Shown piece by piece: positions 53,852 to 63,328 of a stretch of DNA of 64,000 nucleotides. This DNA comes from Porphyromonadaceae bacterium UBA7141. Its GTDB lineage: Bacteria > Bacteroidota > Bacteroidia > Bacteroidales > Muribaculaceae. The notes below the pieces were generated by a model, which worked only from the letters and a program-made list of their open reading frames with translations, did no database searches and was not told the DNA's origin. The stretch covers positions 10,191 to 74,190 of the forward strand of contig DKWX01000042.1 of assembly GCA_002491945.1 (NCBI GenBank), given 5' to 3'. The position numbers were made by a program, and so were the translations under genes. The stretch's first letter is position 1; every line of letters begins with the position of its first letter.

Positions 53852-53865
53852 GTAATAACTCTGAT

Positions 53866-56766
53866 TCATCCTATGCCTATTGTGCGCATCAGTTCCTGAA
53901 GTCCGTACAGATCCATCAGCACCTGTCGCGGCTTGCCGCCAAGCGAGGGGCCTACCACACCATAGTGTTCGAGCTGGTCCATGATTTTGCCGGCACGGTT
54001 GTAACCTATCGAATAGCGGCGCTGTATCCCCGATGTGCTGCCCACACCTGAAGAGACAACAAGTTCGGCCACCTCTCCGAACAGCGGGTCGCGCTCGCCT
54101 CCGGCCATCTGCCCCCCTGCGGCGCCCTCGCCATCGGCAGCGGGAAGTGGCTCGGGAAGTATGTATGGCCCGGCATTGAATGGCTGACGCTTTATGTATT
54201 CACATATGGCCTCGACCTCTGGTGTGTCGATAAAGGCGCACTGCACTCGCACCATCTCCGAGTTATACGAAATCAGCATATCGCCGCGTCCTATCAGTGC
54301 CTGGGCGCCTGTGGCATCAAGAATGGTCTTCGAGTCGACTCCGGACGACACCTTGAATGCTATGCGCACCGGGAAATTGGCTTTGATGATACCTGTGATT
54401 ACATTGGTCGACGGGCGCTGTGTGGCGATAATGACGTGTATGCCAATCGCTCGCGCCTTCTGGGCCAGACGTGCAATCGGGGTTTCCACCTCTTTGCCGG
54501 CCGTCATGATGAGGTCGGCAAACTCATCTACCACGAGCACTATGTAGGGCATAAAACGATGGCCGTCTTCTTCTTTGAGCAGATTCTGGGAGAGTTTGCC
54601 ATTGTACTCCTCAATGTTGCGCACCTCTGCGGTGCGCAGCAGCTTGTAGCGGTTGTCCATCTCTACGCAAAGCGAATTGAGCGTATCCACCACTTTCGAC
54701 ATATCGGTCACGATGGCATCTGAATCCTCAAGCTTGGCCAGATAATGCTGTTCGATTTTAGCATAAAGTGAGAATTCCACTTCTTTCGGGTCAATCATCA
54801 CAAACTTCAGTTCATCCGGACGCTTCTTATATAACAACGATGCTATGATTGCGTTCAGACCTACTGATTTTCCCTGACCTGTGGCTCCGGCCACAAGCAG
54901 GTGAGGCATTTTCGTAAGATCGGCCATGTAGACATCGTTGCCGATTGTAGAGCCGATTGCCACGGGGAGTTTATAATGCGATTCGTTGTATTTGCGGCTC
55001 ATTATGATGGAGCGCATCGACACTGTCTGGGGTTCGCTGTTGGCCACCTCGATACCGACTGTGCCGCGTCCGGGAATCGGAGCGATGATACGCACGCCTC
55101 GGGCTGCCAGCGAGAGGGCTATGTCGTCGGCGAGATTCTTGATTTTTGAAATCTTGATACCTTGCCCGGGACGTATCTCATAGAGTGTCACCGTCGGACC
55201 CACGGTAGCCTCGATGCTCGTAATCGGGATACCATGATATCTGAGGGTGTCACGGATGCGGTCTTTGTTGGCCTGCTGTTCCTCTACATCCACGCTCACC
55301 TTCTGCTCTCCTTCGCGCAGCAAAAGCGGAGAGGGGAATTTATAAAGATGCTTTATCGAGCCTTGCGCCGATGTGCGGGCGTCCTGAAGTGTCTTTTTGT
55401 CAGTCTGGGCGATGGTGTTGACGTTGACCACCATCCCAAGGTCTTCCTCTTCTTCTTCCATCTCTTCCTCTCGGGCGACTTCGGGCGCAGTGGCAGGCGT
55501 TACAGCTGCCGACGGAGCCACTTCCGACGGAGCCGACGGGATGTCGGCAACCGGTCGGGCCGACTGATTGTCAGCGGCTGTCGCAGGTCCGGCAGGTGCG
55601 ACTGCCGGACTCACTGCAGGGGCCGGTGCAACCGCAGCATCGCCCCGGGGTGCAGCCGCCGGAGCCTCTTCAGCATAAAGAGACTGTCGCGCCGGAGCCG
55701 ACTGCGGCGCCACCGGTTCCTCATCCTCGATTTCATAGGCACGTATTGAAGGATCCATTGACGAATCTGCGGCTGAGAATGTCACTACATTTTCATCTTC
55801 ATCCGGCTCCTCCACACCTTTCTCCTCTCCGGCGCGGATCGCGTCCAGACGCTCTTGATGACGCATCTCCTCGATCTCGCGCTCACGGCGCAGGCGCTCT
55901 GCTTTGATTTCGGCTGCCTGACGGCGCTTTTCAGCCAGCTGGGCACGCTTGCGGAGCACCCAGTTGACAAAATCCCTCAGACATATCACAAAGAATGTGG
56001 CCACAAGCAGCAGGCAAAGAATCACGGCGCCCGACCACCCGGCAAAGCCTATGATGAATTCATTGACATAGCGCCCATGATACCCCCCCCAGTTCACTAC
56101 AGAGTCGAACGACACCGTAAGCAATCCGATGATGAGCGACACCGTAATCAGGGCCACAAGACATTTGATTGTAAAATTGACCGTTTTGAACCGAGGCCGG
56201 CCGCACAGAAGTTTCAGAGCGATGGCCACAAGCCATATAATCAATACGAATGAGCCAAGTCCGAATGATTCGTTAATGAGTAGCTCGGATATGCGGGCCC
56301 CGCCTTCTCCACCGGCATTCCCCACCTGAGGCAATCCTCCCACCGGGGTGTTGGATATGGCCGCCTGGTCGGCGATGCAGTTGGTGAAGTATGATATGAA
56401 GGCCACGAAAAGATAAAGTGCGAATCCGCCTATGAAGATGCCCGTCAGCCAGCGGCATGTCTGCGAGGCAAGGGCATCTCTGACACGCTGCCAGATGCCG
56501 ATTGCCGACACTTTCTGACGCATGGCAGTGTTTGCCGATTGCTTTATTGGCTGGCGGCGGATTTCCTGTTCTTTTGGTTTCTGCCGCTTCTTGACCGGTC
56601 TGACGGTCCGCGGGCGCCCCTTGTCGTTGCGTCCGGGAGATTCCTTGGGTTGTTCAGGCAGAGGCTCAAGGGGAGAAGTCTCTCTGGAATCGCTTCGCTC
56701 GTCGATGTCGAAAACCGGACTGTATGTATCGTCGTAACGCTGATTGTTTTGGTTGCTGTCTGTCAT
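53866..56766 (-). CDS. ftsK: FtsK/SpoIIIE DNA translocase
   Basis: Pumps chromosome termini through the division septum. 966 residues from the ATG at 56766 (a TTG four codons earlier overlaps the preceding stop). A charged N-terminal tail, about four transmembrane helices (roughly residues 85-290), a Pro/Ala-rich linker ending in an acidic run (about 400-460), the RecA-like motor with Walker A GATGQGKSVGLNAI, and a C-terminal gamma winged helix (GVGSTSGIQRRYSIGYNRAG) that reads KOPS-like sites. Length and order fit Bacteroidota FtsK. Confidence 0.96.
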   Translation of the reverse strand: MTDSNQNNQRYDDTYSPVFDIDERSDSRETSPLEPLPEQPKESPGRNDKGRPRTVRPVKKRQKPKEQEIRRQPIKQSANTAMRQKVSAIGIWQRVRDALASQTCRWLTGIFIGGFALYLFVAFISYFTNCIADQAAISNTPVGGLPQVGNAGGEGGARISELLINESFGLGSFVLIIWLVAIALKLLCGRPRFKTVNFTIKCLVALITVSLIIGLLTVSFDSVVNWGGYHGRYVNEFIIGFAGWSGAVILCLLLVATFFVICLRDFVNWVLRKRAQLAEKRRQAAEIKAERLRREREIEEMRHQERLDAIRAGEEKGVEEPDEDENVVTFSAADSSMDPSIRAYEIEDEEPVAPQSAPARQSLYAEEAPAAAPRGDAAVAPAPAVSPAVAPAGPATAADNQSARPVADIPSAPSEVAPSAAVTPATAPEVAREEEMEEEEEDLGMVVNVNTIAQTDKKTLQDARTSAQGSIKHLYKFPSPLLLREGEQKVSVDVEEQQANKDRIRDTLRYHGIPITSIEATVGPTVTLYEIRPGQGIKISKIKNLADDIALSLAARGVRIIAPIPGRGTVGIEVANSEPQTVSMRSIIMSRKYNESHYKLPVAIGSTIGNDVYMADLTKMPHLLVAGATGQGKSVGLNAIIASLLYKKRPDELKFVMIDPKEVEFSLYAKIEQHYLAKLEDSDAIVTDMSKVVDTLNSLCVEMDNRYKLLRTAEVRNIEEYNGKLSQNLLKEEDGHRFMPYIVLVVDEFADLIMTAGKEVETPIARLAQKARAIGIHVIIATQRPSTNVITGIIKANFPVRIAFKVSSGVDSKTILDATGAQALIGRGDMLISYNSEMVRVQCAFIDTPEVEAICEYIKRQPFNAGPYILPEPLPAADGEGAAGGQMAGGERDPLFGEVAELVVSSGVGSTSGIQRRYSIGYNRAGKIMDQLEHYGVVGPSLGGKPRQVLMDLYGLQELMRTIGIG

Positions 56767-56774
56767 CGTATGTT

Positions 56775-57785
56775 TCAATTGAACAACGGGTCGGCCGGAT
56801 CAGGCTCGGCCATATTCGTTTTTTCCGCTTCGGTGCCGATGGTGTCCGGCGGAGTGCCGCCGGATTCCGCCGGCAAGGTGTCGATGGTGTCAGGCTCATG
56901 CTGCCGGACTGTATTAAGCGAGTCAGGCTTGGATTCGGTCTCCTTGGTCTCCGGCTTCGCTGCATTTGGAGATACAGCGGCCGCCTTGCACCGCGGCCGC
57001 CCCGGAATAACCGGAACAGAGGGGATGTCGTAACCCTCTTCTTCATTGACCGCCATATCCTTCGGGCCCGGCGACACTATCACCGGCCATCCGGGCCTGC
57101 AGATTTCGGCAAAGCGCAGGATATTCTCGTTGGTCATGCGTATGCAGCCGTGCGAACGCCGTCCTCCGATGCTCCAGGGGGCCACTGTGCCGTGTATTCC
57201 TATCTGCGATGAGACGGGAGTGCGCAGGCGCATGAACCTGGGGCCGAACTGTCCCTTGACATCCGAAGTGTTACCGTCATCGTCGGTATAAAGCCAGTCG
57301 GTGGAGTTGTATATCCCTTCGATTGTAAAATACCCCTCCGGAGTGCGGTTGTCGCGCCGCTTATGCTTTGAGCCGTATGGTTTGGCCACGGCCACTCCTA
57401 CCCGCTCCTGCTCCACTCCGTATCTGTCGTAGCGATAAAGTTTCATCGTGGCTTTATCAACGATAAGGAAGCCTTCTTCTTCATTGACGAGAAGACGCCC
57501 GGCATATTCCGGCACATCTCTGGCCATCTGAGGGAGTATCCCCCTGGCATATGCCGCGCTGTCGGCCGAACTGGCCATCGCACGCAGAATCTCATCTGTA
57601 GTGTTAAGCACAACCGGAGCGACTTCAGGCTCCGGTTCAGTCTCTTCAACAAGAGTATCGGGCATCTCTGCCGGGATTTCCACATGCGTGGCCGGCACTG
57701 CGGCATCTCTGCGATGGCATCCGGCCAGCAGCCACAGCACCCCGGCCAGTGCGAATCCGTAAAATCTGATACCTTTGGTGTCCAT
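56775..57785 (-). CDS. L,D-transpeptidase lipoprotein (YkuD)
   Basis: Forms 3-3 peptidoglycan cross-links or anchors proteins. From the ATG at 57785 it has 336 residues; the frame is open to 57881 but the start MDTKGIRFYGFALAGVLWLL leads into lipobox LAGC. The YkuD domain includes LYRYDRYG..., the catalytic motif IGIHGTVAPWSIGGRRSHGC and IRM. The C-terminal 80 residues are a Pro/Glu/Thr-rich, likely disordered tail. First gene of the operon reading through ftsK, lolA, trxB, dCMP deaminase, S41 peptidase and cyclo-ligase. Confidence 0.92.
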   Translation of the reverse strand: MDTKGIRFYGFALAGVLWLLAGCHRRDAAVPATHVEIPAEMPDTLVEETEPEPEVAPVVLNTTDEILRAMASSADSAAYARGILPQMARDVPEYAGRLLVNEEEGFLIVDKATMKLYRYDRYGVEQERVGVAVAKPYGSKHKRRDNRTPEGYFTIEGIYNSTDWLYTDDDGNTSDVKGQFGPRFMRLRTPVSSQIGIHGTVAPWSIGGRRSHGCIRMTNENILRFAEICRPGWPVIVSPGPKDMAVNEEEGYDIPSVPVIPGRPRCKAAAVSPNAAKPETKETESKPDSLNTVRQHEPDTIDTLPAESGGTPPDTIGTEAEKTNMAEPDPADPLFN

Positions 57786-57878
57786 AATCTCAAAATCTGC
57801 AGGTGTAGGCGGGCACTGAGGCAAGCCGGCGTCCACCGCAAGAGCCCCGGCCGCACCACGGCGACCCGCTTCTGAGTG

Positions 57879-57886
57879 CAAAGATA
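57879..57886 (-). promoter_or_regulatory. Candidate -7 box of the LD-transpeptidase operon
   Basis: TATCTTTG on the minus strand fits TAnnTTTG, about 94 bases upstream of the ATG at 57785. A TTTG box at the right spacing is not evident. Confidence 0.45.
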
Positions 57887-57943
57887 GTAAGAATTTGACA
57901 ATTTATGGCGAGAGATTCAGTATTTTTTGCTAATTTCGCATCA

Positions 57944-58162
57944 ATGAAACATAATAATTCCCCCTCGGGCAATGACACCGGGAAATTAGCCGGCCTTATC
58001 TTATTGGCTCTCATATGGGTTTGGCTGGTGTATATGCTTTTCTCGCGTGGAGGCTTTGATTTGCGCAACATTCTCACAGCAGCATTCTCGGGGATCATCA
58101 TATTCGTACCATTATGGAAGAGATACCTGCAGCCAATCCTGGCCAAGCGATGCAAGAAGTAG
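57944..58162 (+). CDS. Small membrane protein, 72 aa
   Basis: From the ATG at 57944 (an in-frame ATG at 57905 adds 13 residues). A short polar N-terminus (MKHNNSPSGNDTGK) is followed by two hydrophobic segments (LAGLILLALIWVWLVYMLF and ILTAAFSGIIIFVPLW) and a basic end (KRYLQPILAKRCKK), so a two-helix inner-membrane hairpin is likely. It overlaps the start of dxs by 13-49 bases, implying co-translation. A TAATTTCG box lies only 5 bases before the ATG. No function known. Confidence 0.65.
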   Translation: MKHNNSPSGNDTGKLAGLILLALIWVWLVYMLFSRGGFDLRNILTAAFSGIIIFVPLWKRYLQPILAKRCKK

Positions 58163-60138
58163 AGGAATCCGCTTTCGGTTGCTACGCTCAGCTTCTGCCG
58201 GCCCCCTCGGCCGAGGCCGGCTGCGCGGATGTACCCCCTCTGCTGGCGCGAATCAATTCGCCGGCCGACCTCCGGCGACTCCCGGTGGAGGCTCTCCCTG
58301 ACGTATGTCAGGAGCTACGCAGATTCCTGATTGACTCGCTTTCGGAAAATCCCGGACATTTCGCCTCAAGCATGGGTGCCGTCGACATAATCGTGGCTCT
58401 GCACTATGTCTTCAATACCCCCGACGACCGCATCGTCTACGATGTCGGTCATCAGGCTTATGCCCACAAGCTCATCACCGGCCGACGCGATCTCTTCAAG
58501 ACTCAGCGCACTCTGGGCGGATTGAGCGGTTTCCCGAATCCCATGGAGTCTCCCTACGACACGTTTATGGCCGGTCATGCCTCCAATTCAATCTCGGCTG
58601 CCTTGGGAATGGCGATTGCCGACAAGCTCACCCCGGGGTGCGAGGAGCGCAAGACTGTGGCCGTAATCGGCGACGCCTCAATCAGCGGAGGTCTGGCTTT
58701 CGAAGGACTCAACAACGCCGCCAACAACCCCAATGACCTGCTGATAATCCTCAACGACAACGAGATGAGCATCGACTCTAATGTCGGCTCTCTTCACAGA
58801 TACCTGTCGGAACTCTCCACTTCGCTGCATTACAACCGCGCCCGAAAGAAAATCTACGATTTTTTCCGCACTAAAGGTTATATCGGCGACAACGGCAAAG
58901 GGCGCATCCTGCGTTTCAACAATTCAATCAAAGCATTGATTTCCAAGCAGCAGAATATTTTTGAAGGGCTTAATATCCGCTATTTCGGCCCGTTCGACGG
59001 CAATGATGTGACAAAGGTGGTAAAGGTGCTTCAGGAAATCAAGGATATGAAGGGGCCTCGCATCCTGCATCTGCACACCACCAAAGGGAAAGGATTCGAG
59101 AAGGCCGAAGCCGACCCCACCACATGGCATGCACCCGGCAAGTTCTGCGCCGCCACAGGGCGTCGCATCGCGGCGGTTGCCGACAGCCGCGAACTCTGGC
59201 AAGAGGTGTTCGGAAAGTATCTCGTCAGTTTAGCCGAGACCGATCCTAAAATCATGGGCATCACGGCCGCCATGCCGTCCGGCACTTCCATGATACGCAT
59301 GCTCCGCGCAATGCCGACACGCACATTCGACGTGGGTATTTCCGAAGGTCATGCGGTGACGTTCGCCGGTGGCCTGGCCGCCGCAGGCAAGCACCCTTTC
59401 GTAGCCATATACTCCTCTTTTCTGCAACGCGCCTACGACAATATCATTCACGATGTGTGCATACAGAACCTGCCGGTGACATTCTGCATCGACCGATCCG
59501 GTCTTGTCGGCGAGGACGGAGTGACGCATCACGGTCTGTTCGACCTCGTATATCTGCGCTGCATCCCTAATATCACCGTGGCGGCTCCTATGGATGCCCC
59601 GACTCTACGCTCGCTGATGCTCACCGCGTCACGCCATGCCGGGCCAATGGCTATCCGCTATCCGCGCGGGAAGGCGCCCGCCGAAAACGGCTCTGCACCC
59701 GAGCCCTCACTGCTGCAGCCGGGTTCCGGACGAAAAGTCACCGACAATCCCGGCGCTTCTGTGGCAATACTGTCTTTAGGCGAAATAGGCAACGAGGCGC
59801 TCAAGGCTGTCGATATTCTGGCTAAAAAGAATATCGCCGCGGATCTTTATGACATGATATGGCTCAAACCCCTCGACACGGCTCTGCTTGAGAATATCGC
59901 AGCGCACTACCCGCTGATTCTTACAGTCGAGGACGGCGCCGTGACCGGAGGGTTTGGATCCGCTGTGTCGGAATGGCTTGATGCCCGCAGGGCAGCCGAC
60001 CCCTCGCTTCCGCAGCCGCGCCATCTGGCCGCCGGAATCCCCGACCGATGGATAGCTCAGGGTTCTGTCGCGCAGCTTCGTGCCATAGCAGGCATCGATG
60101 CCGAATCAATCGCCTCAACCATAACCGGCAACCTATGA
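58114..60138 (+). CDS. dxs: 1-deoxy-D-xylulose-5-phosphate synthase
   Basis: First enzyme of the non-mevalonate isoprenoid route: pyruvate plus glyceraldehyde 3-phosphate with thiamine diphosphate. 674 residues from 58114; an ATG at 58150 (662 residues) is equally possible because homology-like sequence starts at PPLLARINSPADLRRLP. Cofactor motifs: YDVGHQAYAHK, GDASISGGLAFEGLNN followed by ILNDNEMSI (GDx...N thiamine-diphosphate motif, with GDAS where many have GDGA), and DVGISEGHAVTFAGGLA. Its stop overlaps trkA (ATGA). Confidence 0.96.
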   Translation: MEEIPAANPGQAMQEVEESAFGCYAQLLPAPSAEAGCADVPPLLARINSPADLRRLPVEALPDVCQELRRFLIDSLSENPGHFASSMGAVDIIVALHYVFNTPDDRIVYDVGHQAYAHKLITGRRDLFKTQRTLGGLSGFPNPMESPYDTFMAGHASNSISAALGMAIADKLTPGCEERKTVAVIGDASISGGLAFEGLNNAANNPNDLLIILNDNEMSIDSNVGSLHRYLSELSTSLHYNRARKKIYDFFRTKGYIGDNGKGRILRFNNSIKALISKQQNIFEGLNIRYFGPFDGNDVTKVVKVLQEIKDMKGPRILHLHTTKGKGFEKAEADPTTWHAPGKFCAATGRRIAAVADSRELWQEVFGKYLVSLAETDPKIMGITAAMPSGTSMIRMLRAMPTRTFDVGISEGHAVTFAGGLAAAGKHPFVAIYSSFLQRAYDNIIHDVCIQNLPVTFCIDRSGLVGEDGVTHHGLFDLVYLRCIPNITVAAPMDAPTLRSLMLTASRHAGPMAIRYPRGKAPAENGSAPEPSLLQPGSGRKVTDNPGASVAILSLGEIGNEALKAVDILAKKNIAADLYDMIWLKPLDTALLENIAAHYPLILTVEDGAVTGGFGSAVSEWLDARRAADPSLPQPRHLAAGIPDRWIAQGSVAQLRAIAGIDAESIASTITGNL

Positions 60139-61469
60139 AGATTATCATTGCAGGTGCCGGCGAGGTAGGCACACATCTGGCAAAGATGCTCTCAAATGAG
60201 GAGCAGGACATCATCCTGCTTGACAGTGAGCAGGAAAAGCTCGATGCAATCGACAGTAACTACAATCTGATGACCTATTGTGGCAGCACATCTTCTTTCA
60301 GCACCCTGCGTGAAGTGGGAGTGGATGAATGCGACCTCTATATCGCTGTCACTCCATTCGAGACACGCAACATCACATCCTGCTCTATCGCAAAAAGGCT
60401 CGGTGCGAAAAAGACTGTGGCCCGGATTGATAATTCGGAATTCCTAAAGCCTGAGAACGGCCGGATACTCAAAGAAGTCGGTGCGGACTTCCTGATCTAT
60501 CCTGAGAATCTGGCTGCTACCGAGATAAATCAGGCCATGACCCACAACTGGGCACGCTACTGGGGGGAACTCCACGACGGGAGGCTGGTGCTTATCGGAG
60601 TCAAGCTGCGCGACAATAATTCGCTCATCGACATGCAGCTTAAAGACATCACTTCCGCCCGGCATGACTTCCATGTGGCCGCGATAAAACGTAATAACGA
60701 GACCATCATACCGACGGGCCATGATGTGCTGCGACGCGACGACATTGTGTATTTCATCACTACGCCTCCGTTCATTGATGAGGTGCGCGAGCTTTGCGGC
60801 AAACGCAAACGCGTGATTCGCAGGGCTCTTATAGCCGGGGCCACACGCATCTCCTCTCGTTTCGCACAACTCTTCAGCGACAAGTATGATTTACGAATCA
60901 TCGATCCCGACCGAAATGTATGCGAGCGATTCGCCACCAGATTCCCCGAATGCGAACTGGTATGCGGCGACCCGCGCGACATCGAGGTGCTGCGTGAAAA
61001 CAATATATATCAGTATGATGCTTTCCTCGCATTGACCGACTCGTCGGAGACCAATATTCTTTCCTGTCTGACAGCCAAGGAGTTCGGAGTACCGAAGACG
61101 ATTGCCGATGTCGAGAACCTGCAGTTCTTCTCGCAGGCCGAGAACCTCAATATCGGCACCATTCTCAATAAGAAACTCCTCGCTTCCTCACGAATCTTCA
61201 AGATTCTTCTTGATGCCGATGAGAGCAATGCCAAGTTTCTTGTGCTTGCCGATGCGGAAGTGGCGGAAATGCAGGCTGCCCGTCATTCCAAGATTACACG
61301 CGCTCCGGTCAAAGACCTTCATCTGCCGTTCGGCATGACGCTGGCCGCTCTTGTGCGCGGCGACCATTGCGAACTGATATCGGGTCTGACCCACATCGAG
61401 CCGGGCGACTATGTGGTGGTATTCTGTCTTACCGGCACCTTCGCAAAAGTTGAGAAATGGTTTGCCTGA
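60135..61469 (+). CDS. trkA: Trk potassium uptake regulatory subunit
   Basis: Peripheral membrane NAD(H)/nucleotide-binding subunit gating the Trk potassium channel. 444 residues from the ATG at 60135, which overlaps the dxs stop. It has tandem RCK units: a Rossmann start MKIIIAGAGEVGTHLAKML and a second at about residue 230 (RALIAGATRISSRFAQL), each followed by a C-terminal RCK half. The two-unit architecture is the standard TrkA. trkH follows 45 bases later. Confidence 0.95.
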   Translation: MKIIIAGAGEVGTHLAKMLSNEEQDIILLDSEQEKLDAIDSNYNLMTYCGSTSSFSTLREVGVDECDLYIAVTPFETRNITSCSIAKRLGAKKTVARIDNSEFLKPENGRILKEVGADFLIYPENLAATEINQAMTHNWARYWGELHDGRLVLIGVKLRDNNSLIDMQLKDITSARHDFHVAAIKRNNETIIPTGHDVLRRDDIVYFITTPPFIDEVRELCGKRKRVIRRALIAGATRISSRFAQLFSDKYDLRIIDPDRNVCERFATRFPECELVCGDPRDIEVLRENNIYQYDAFLALTDSSETNILSCLTAKEFGVPKTIADVENLQFFSQAENLNIGTILNKKLLASSRIFKILLDADESNAKFLVLADAEVAEMQAARHSKITRAPVKDLHLPFGMTLAALVRGDHCELISGLTHIEPGDYVVVFCLTGTFAKVEKWFA

Positions 61470-61514
61470 CCCATGCGACAGAAGTCGTGACTATCTTAAA
61501 AACTTAACTTCATC

Positions 61515-62993
61515 GTGCCGACATTCTTCCGACATAAGGCTTATATCAATTTCCCCATGCTGCTCCGCGTAATCGGATGGCTACTGCTCACCGAAGCCGG
61601 AATCATGACCATACCATGCTTCGTAGGAATGCTGTATGGCGAAGGGTCGGCCCTGCATTTCCTTATATGTATCGGCATCACTGCGACCTGCGGATTCGGA
61701 CTGATGAGCCTGCGCCCGAAATCGCGCGACATGGGAAAGCGTGAGGCCGTGCTGCTGACAGGACTGACATGGATAATCCTCTCCCTTTTCGGGATGCTCC
61801 CTTTCCTGATATGCGGCACTCACTTCTCCGTGGCGGATGCCTTCTTTGAGACGATGAGCGGGTTCACCACTACGGGAGCATCGGTGCTCGACACGCTTGA
61901 AGGCGTCCCTCATTCCATTCTAATATGGAGATGTATCGCCCAATGGATCGGAGGACTCGGAATCATATTGTTTACCCTGGCGATTGTGCCGATGCTCAAC
62001 TATCGCGGAGGCATACAGCTCTTCAATGCAGAAGTCACCGGAATCACCCACGACAAACTGCGGCCTCGGATAGGCAATACGTCGAAAGGACTCTGGATGG
62101 TGTATATCTGCCTGACTGTCCTGCTGATTTTACTCCTGCTATGCTCTGACATGGATTTCTTCGACGCTCTCTGCTACGGCCTCTCCACAATGTCGACCGG
62201 CGGATTCGCCACATCCGACATGTCGCTCGGCAGATGGGACAGCAATTACATCAAAATCGTGATGACGGTATTCATGTTCCTCGGCGGCGTCAATTTCTCT
62301 CTGATTTTCCGCGCCGTCAACGGGCAATGGAGAGACCTGTGGCGGAATGAGGCCCTGCGTGTATACGTCTGGATTATACTCACATGCTTCGTCGCATTCA
62401 CACTGAATATCGCATTCCGCAGCCTGGGCACCGACTGGACAGACTATACCATCGACCCTCTATTCCAGGCTGTATCCATACTCTCTTCTACCGGCATCAC
62501 CGAACCGGATTTCAACGACTGGGGACCAGTAAGCGCAATCCTGCTCATCATCATGATGGTTATGGGGGCATGTGCGGGAAGCACATCCGGAGGCGCGAAA
62601 ATCGACCGATTCATGATTCTCGCGAAGTTTCTGCGGAATGAGTTCTACAGGCTCATGCATCCACATGCTATCCGCACTGTCGTAATCAATGGCAAAGGCA
62701 CTCCCCCGCCAATCGTGATGCGCACTCTGGCATTCCTCTTCTTGTATATAATCGTGATTATTGCCGGCGCAATCGGACTGATGGTGTGCGGACTGCCGCT
62801 GAAGGACGGGTTCTTCTGCGCCCTTTCGGCTGTCAGCAACACCGGACTCGGCACCGACATCACCGGACTGGAAGGCAACTTCTCTCATGTGGCCGACCCG
62901 GCAAAGTGGCTCCTGTCTTTTCTCATGCTCACCGGACGTCTCGAACTTTATACTATCCTGCTAATCTTCACACCCGCTTTCTGGAAGAAATAA
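61515..62993 (+). CDS. trkH: Trk potassium uptake channel subunit
   Basis: 492-residue integral membrane protein forming the potassium pathway, with four M1-P-M2 units. Filter-like segments include MSGFTTTGASVLD, LSTMSTGGFATSD, SSTGITEPDFND and SNTGLGTDITG. The GTG at 61515 is given; an ATG at 61557 would remove 14 residues. Co-transcribed with trkA. Confidence 0.94.
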   Translation: MPTFFRHKAYINFPMLLRVIGWLLLTEAGIMTIPCFVGMLYGEGSALHFLICIGITATCGFGLMSLRPKSRDMGKREAVLLTGLTWIILSLFGMLPFLICGTHFSVADAFFETMSGFTTTGASVLDTLEGVPHSILIWRCIAQWIGGLGIILFTLAIVPMLNYRGGIQLFNAEVTGITHDKLRPRIGNTSKGLWMVYICLTVLLILLLLCSDMDFFDALCYGLSTMSTGGFATSDMSLGRWDSNYIKIVMTVFMFLGGVNFSLIFRAVNGQWRDLWRNEALRVYVWIILTCFVAFTLNIAFRSLGTDWTDYTIDPLFQAVSILSSTGITEPDFNDWGPVSAILLIIMMVMGACAGSTSGGAKIDRFMILAKFLRNEFYRLMHPHAIRTVVINGKGTPPPIVMRTLAFLFLYIIVIIAGAIGLMVCGLPLKDGFFCALSAVSNTGLGTDITGLEGNFSHVADPAKWLLSFLMLTGRLELYTILLIFTPAFWKK

Positions 62994-63328
62994 TCACACA
63001 ATCGAGCCTCGCCTCCGCATAACACTCCATGACTCAAAACGTTGCATTTATCCCATAAACAGGATTAATTTTATATTTAATTTATTCTTAAAGTTTTCCG
63101 TTTTATTTTTCAAACCATTGCAATTCAGTGTTTTATATTTTCAAGTCGCTCAAAAAGTTTTCCAAAAAAAATTTTTTAATACAGACGCCTCATTTTATCG
63201 TTAATCTTATTGCAAAACTTAGAGTTACTTTCTAACTTTGCAGTGCCTTCGGGCGACTTTCTTTATTTCCCCCGGGGACTGACCGGACCCGACCCTTCAG
63301 AAACATAATCCCAAACCCTCATAAAGCA
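62994..63328. other. AT-rich region upstream of nrdD
   Basis: 335 bases without a coding frame. From about 63050 to 63230 the DNA is very AT-rich with A and T tracts, followed by the nrdD promoter at 63209-63240 and a leader of about 88 bases. No terminator hairpin for trkH is clear. Confidence 0.6.
63209..63240 (+). promoter_or_regulatory. Promoter of nrdD
   Basis: ATTG (63209-63212, giving the TTG core), a 20-base spacer and TAACTTTG (63233-63240) fit the Bacteroides consensus. Confidence 0.7.
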
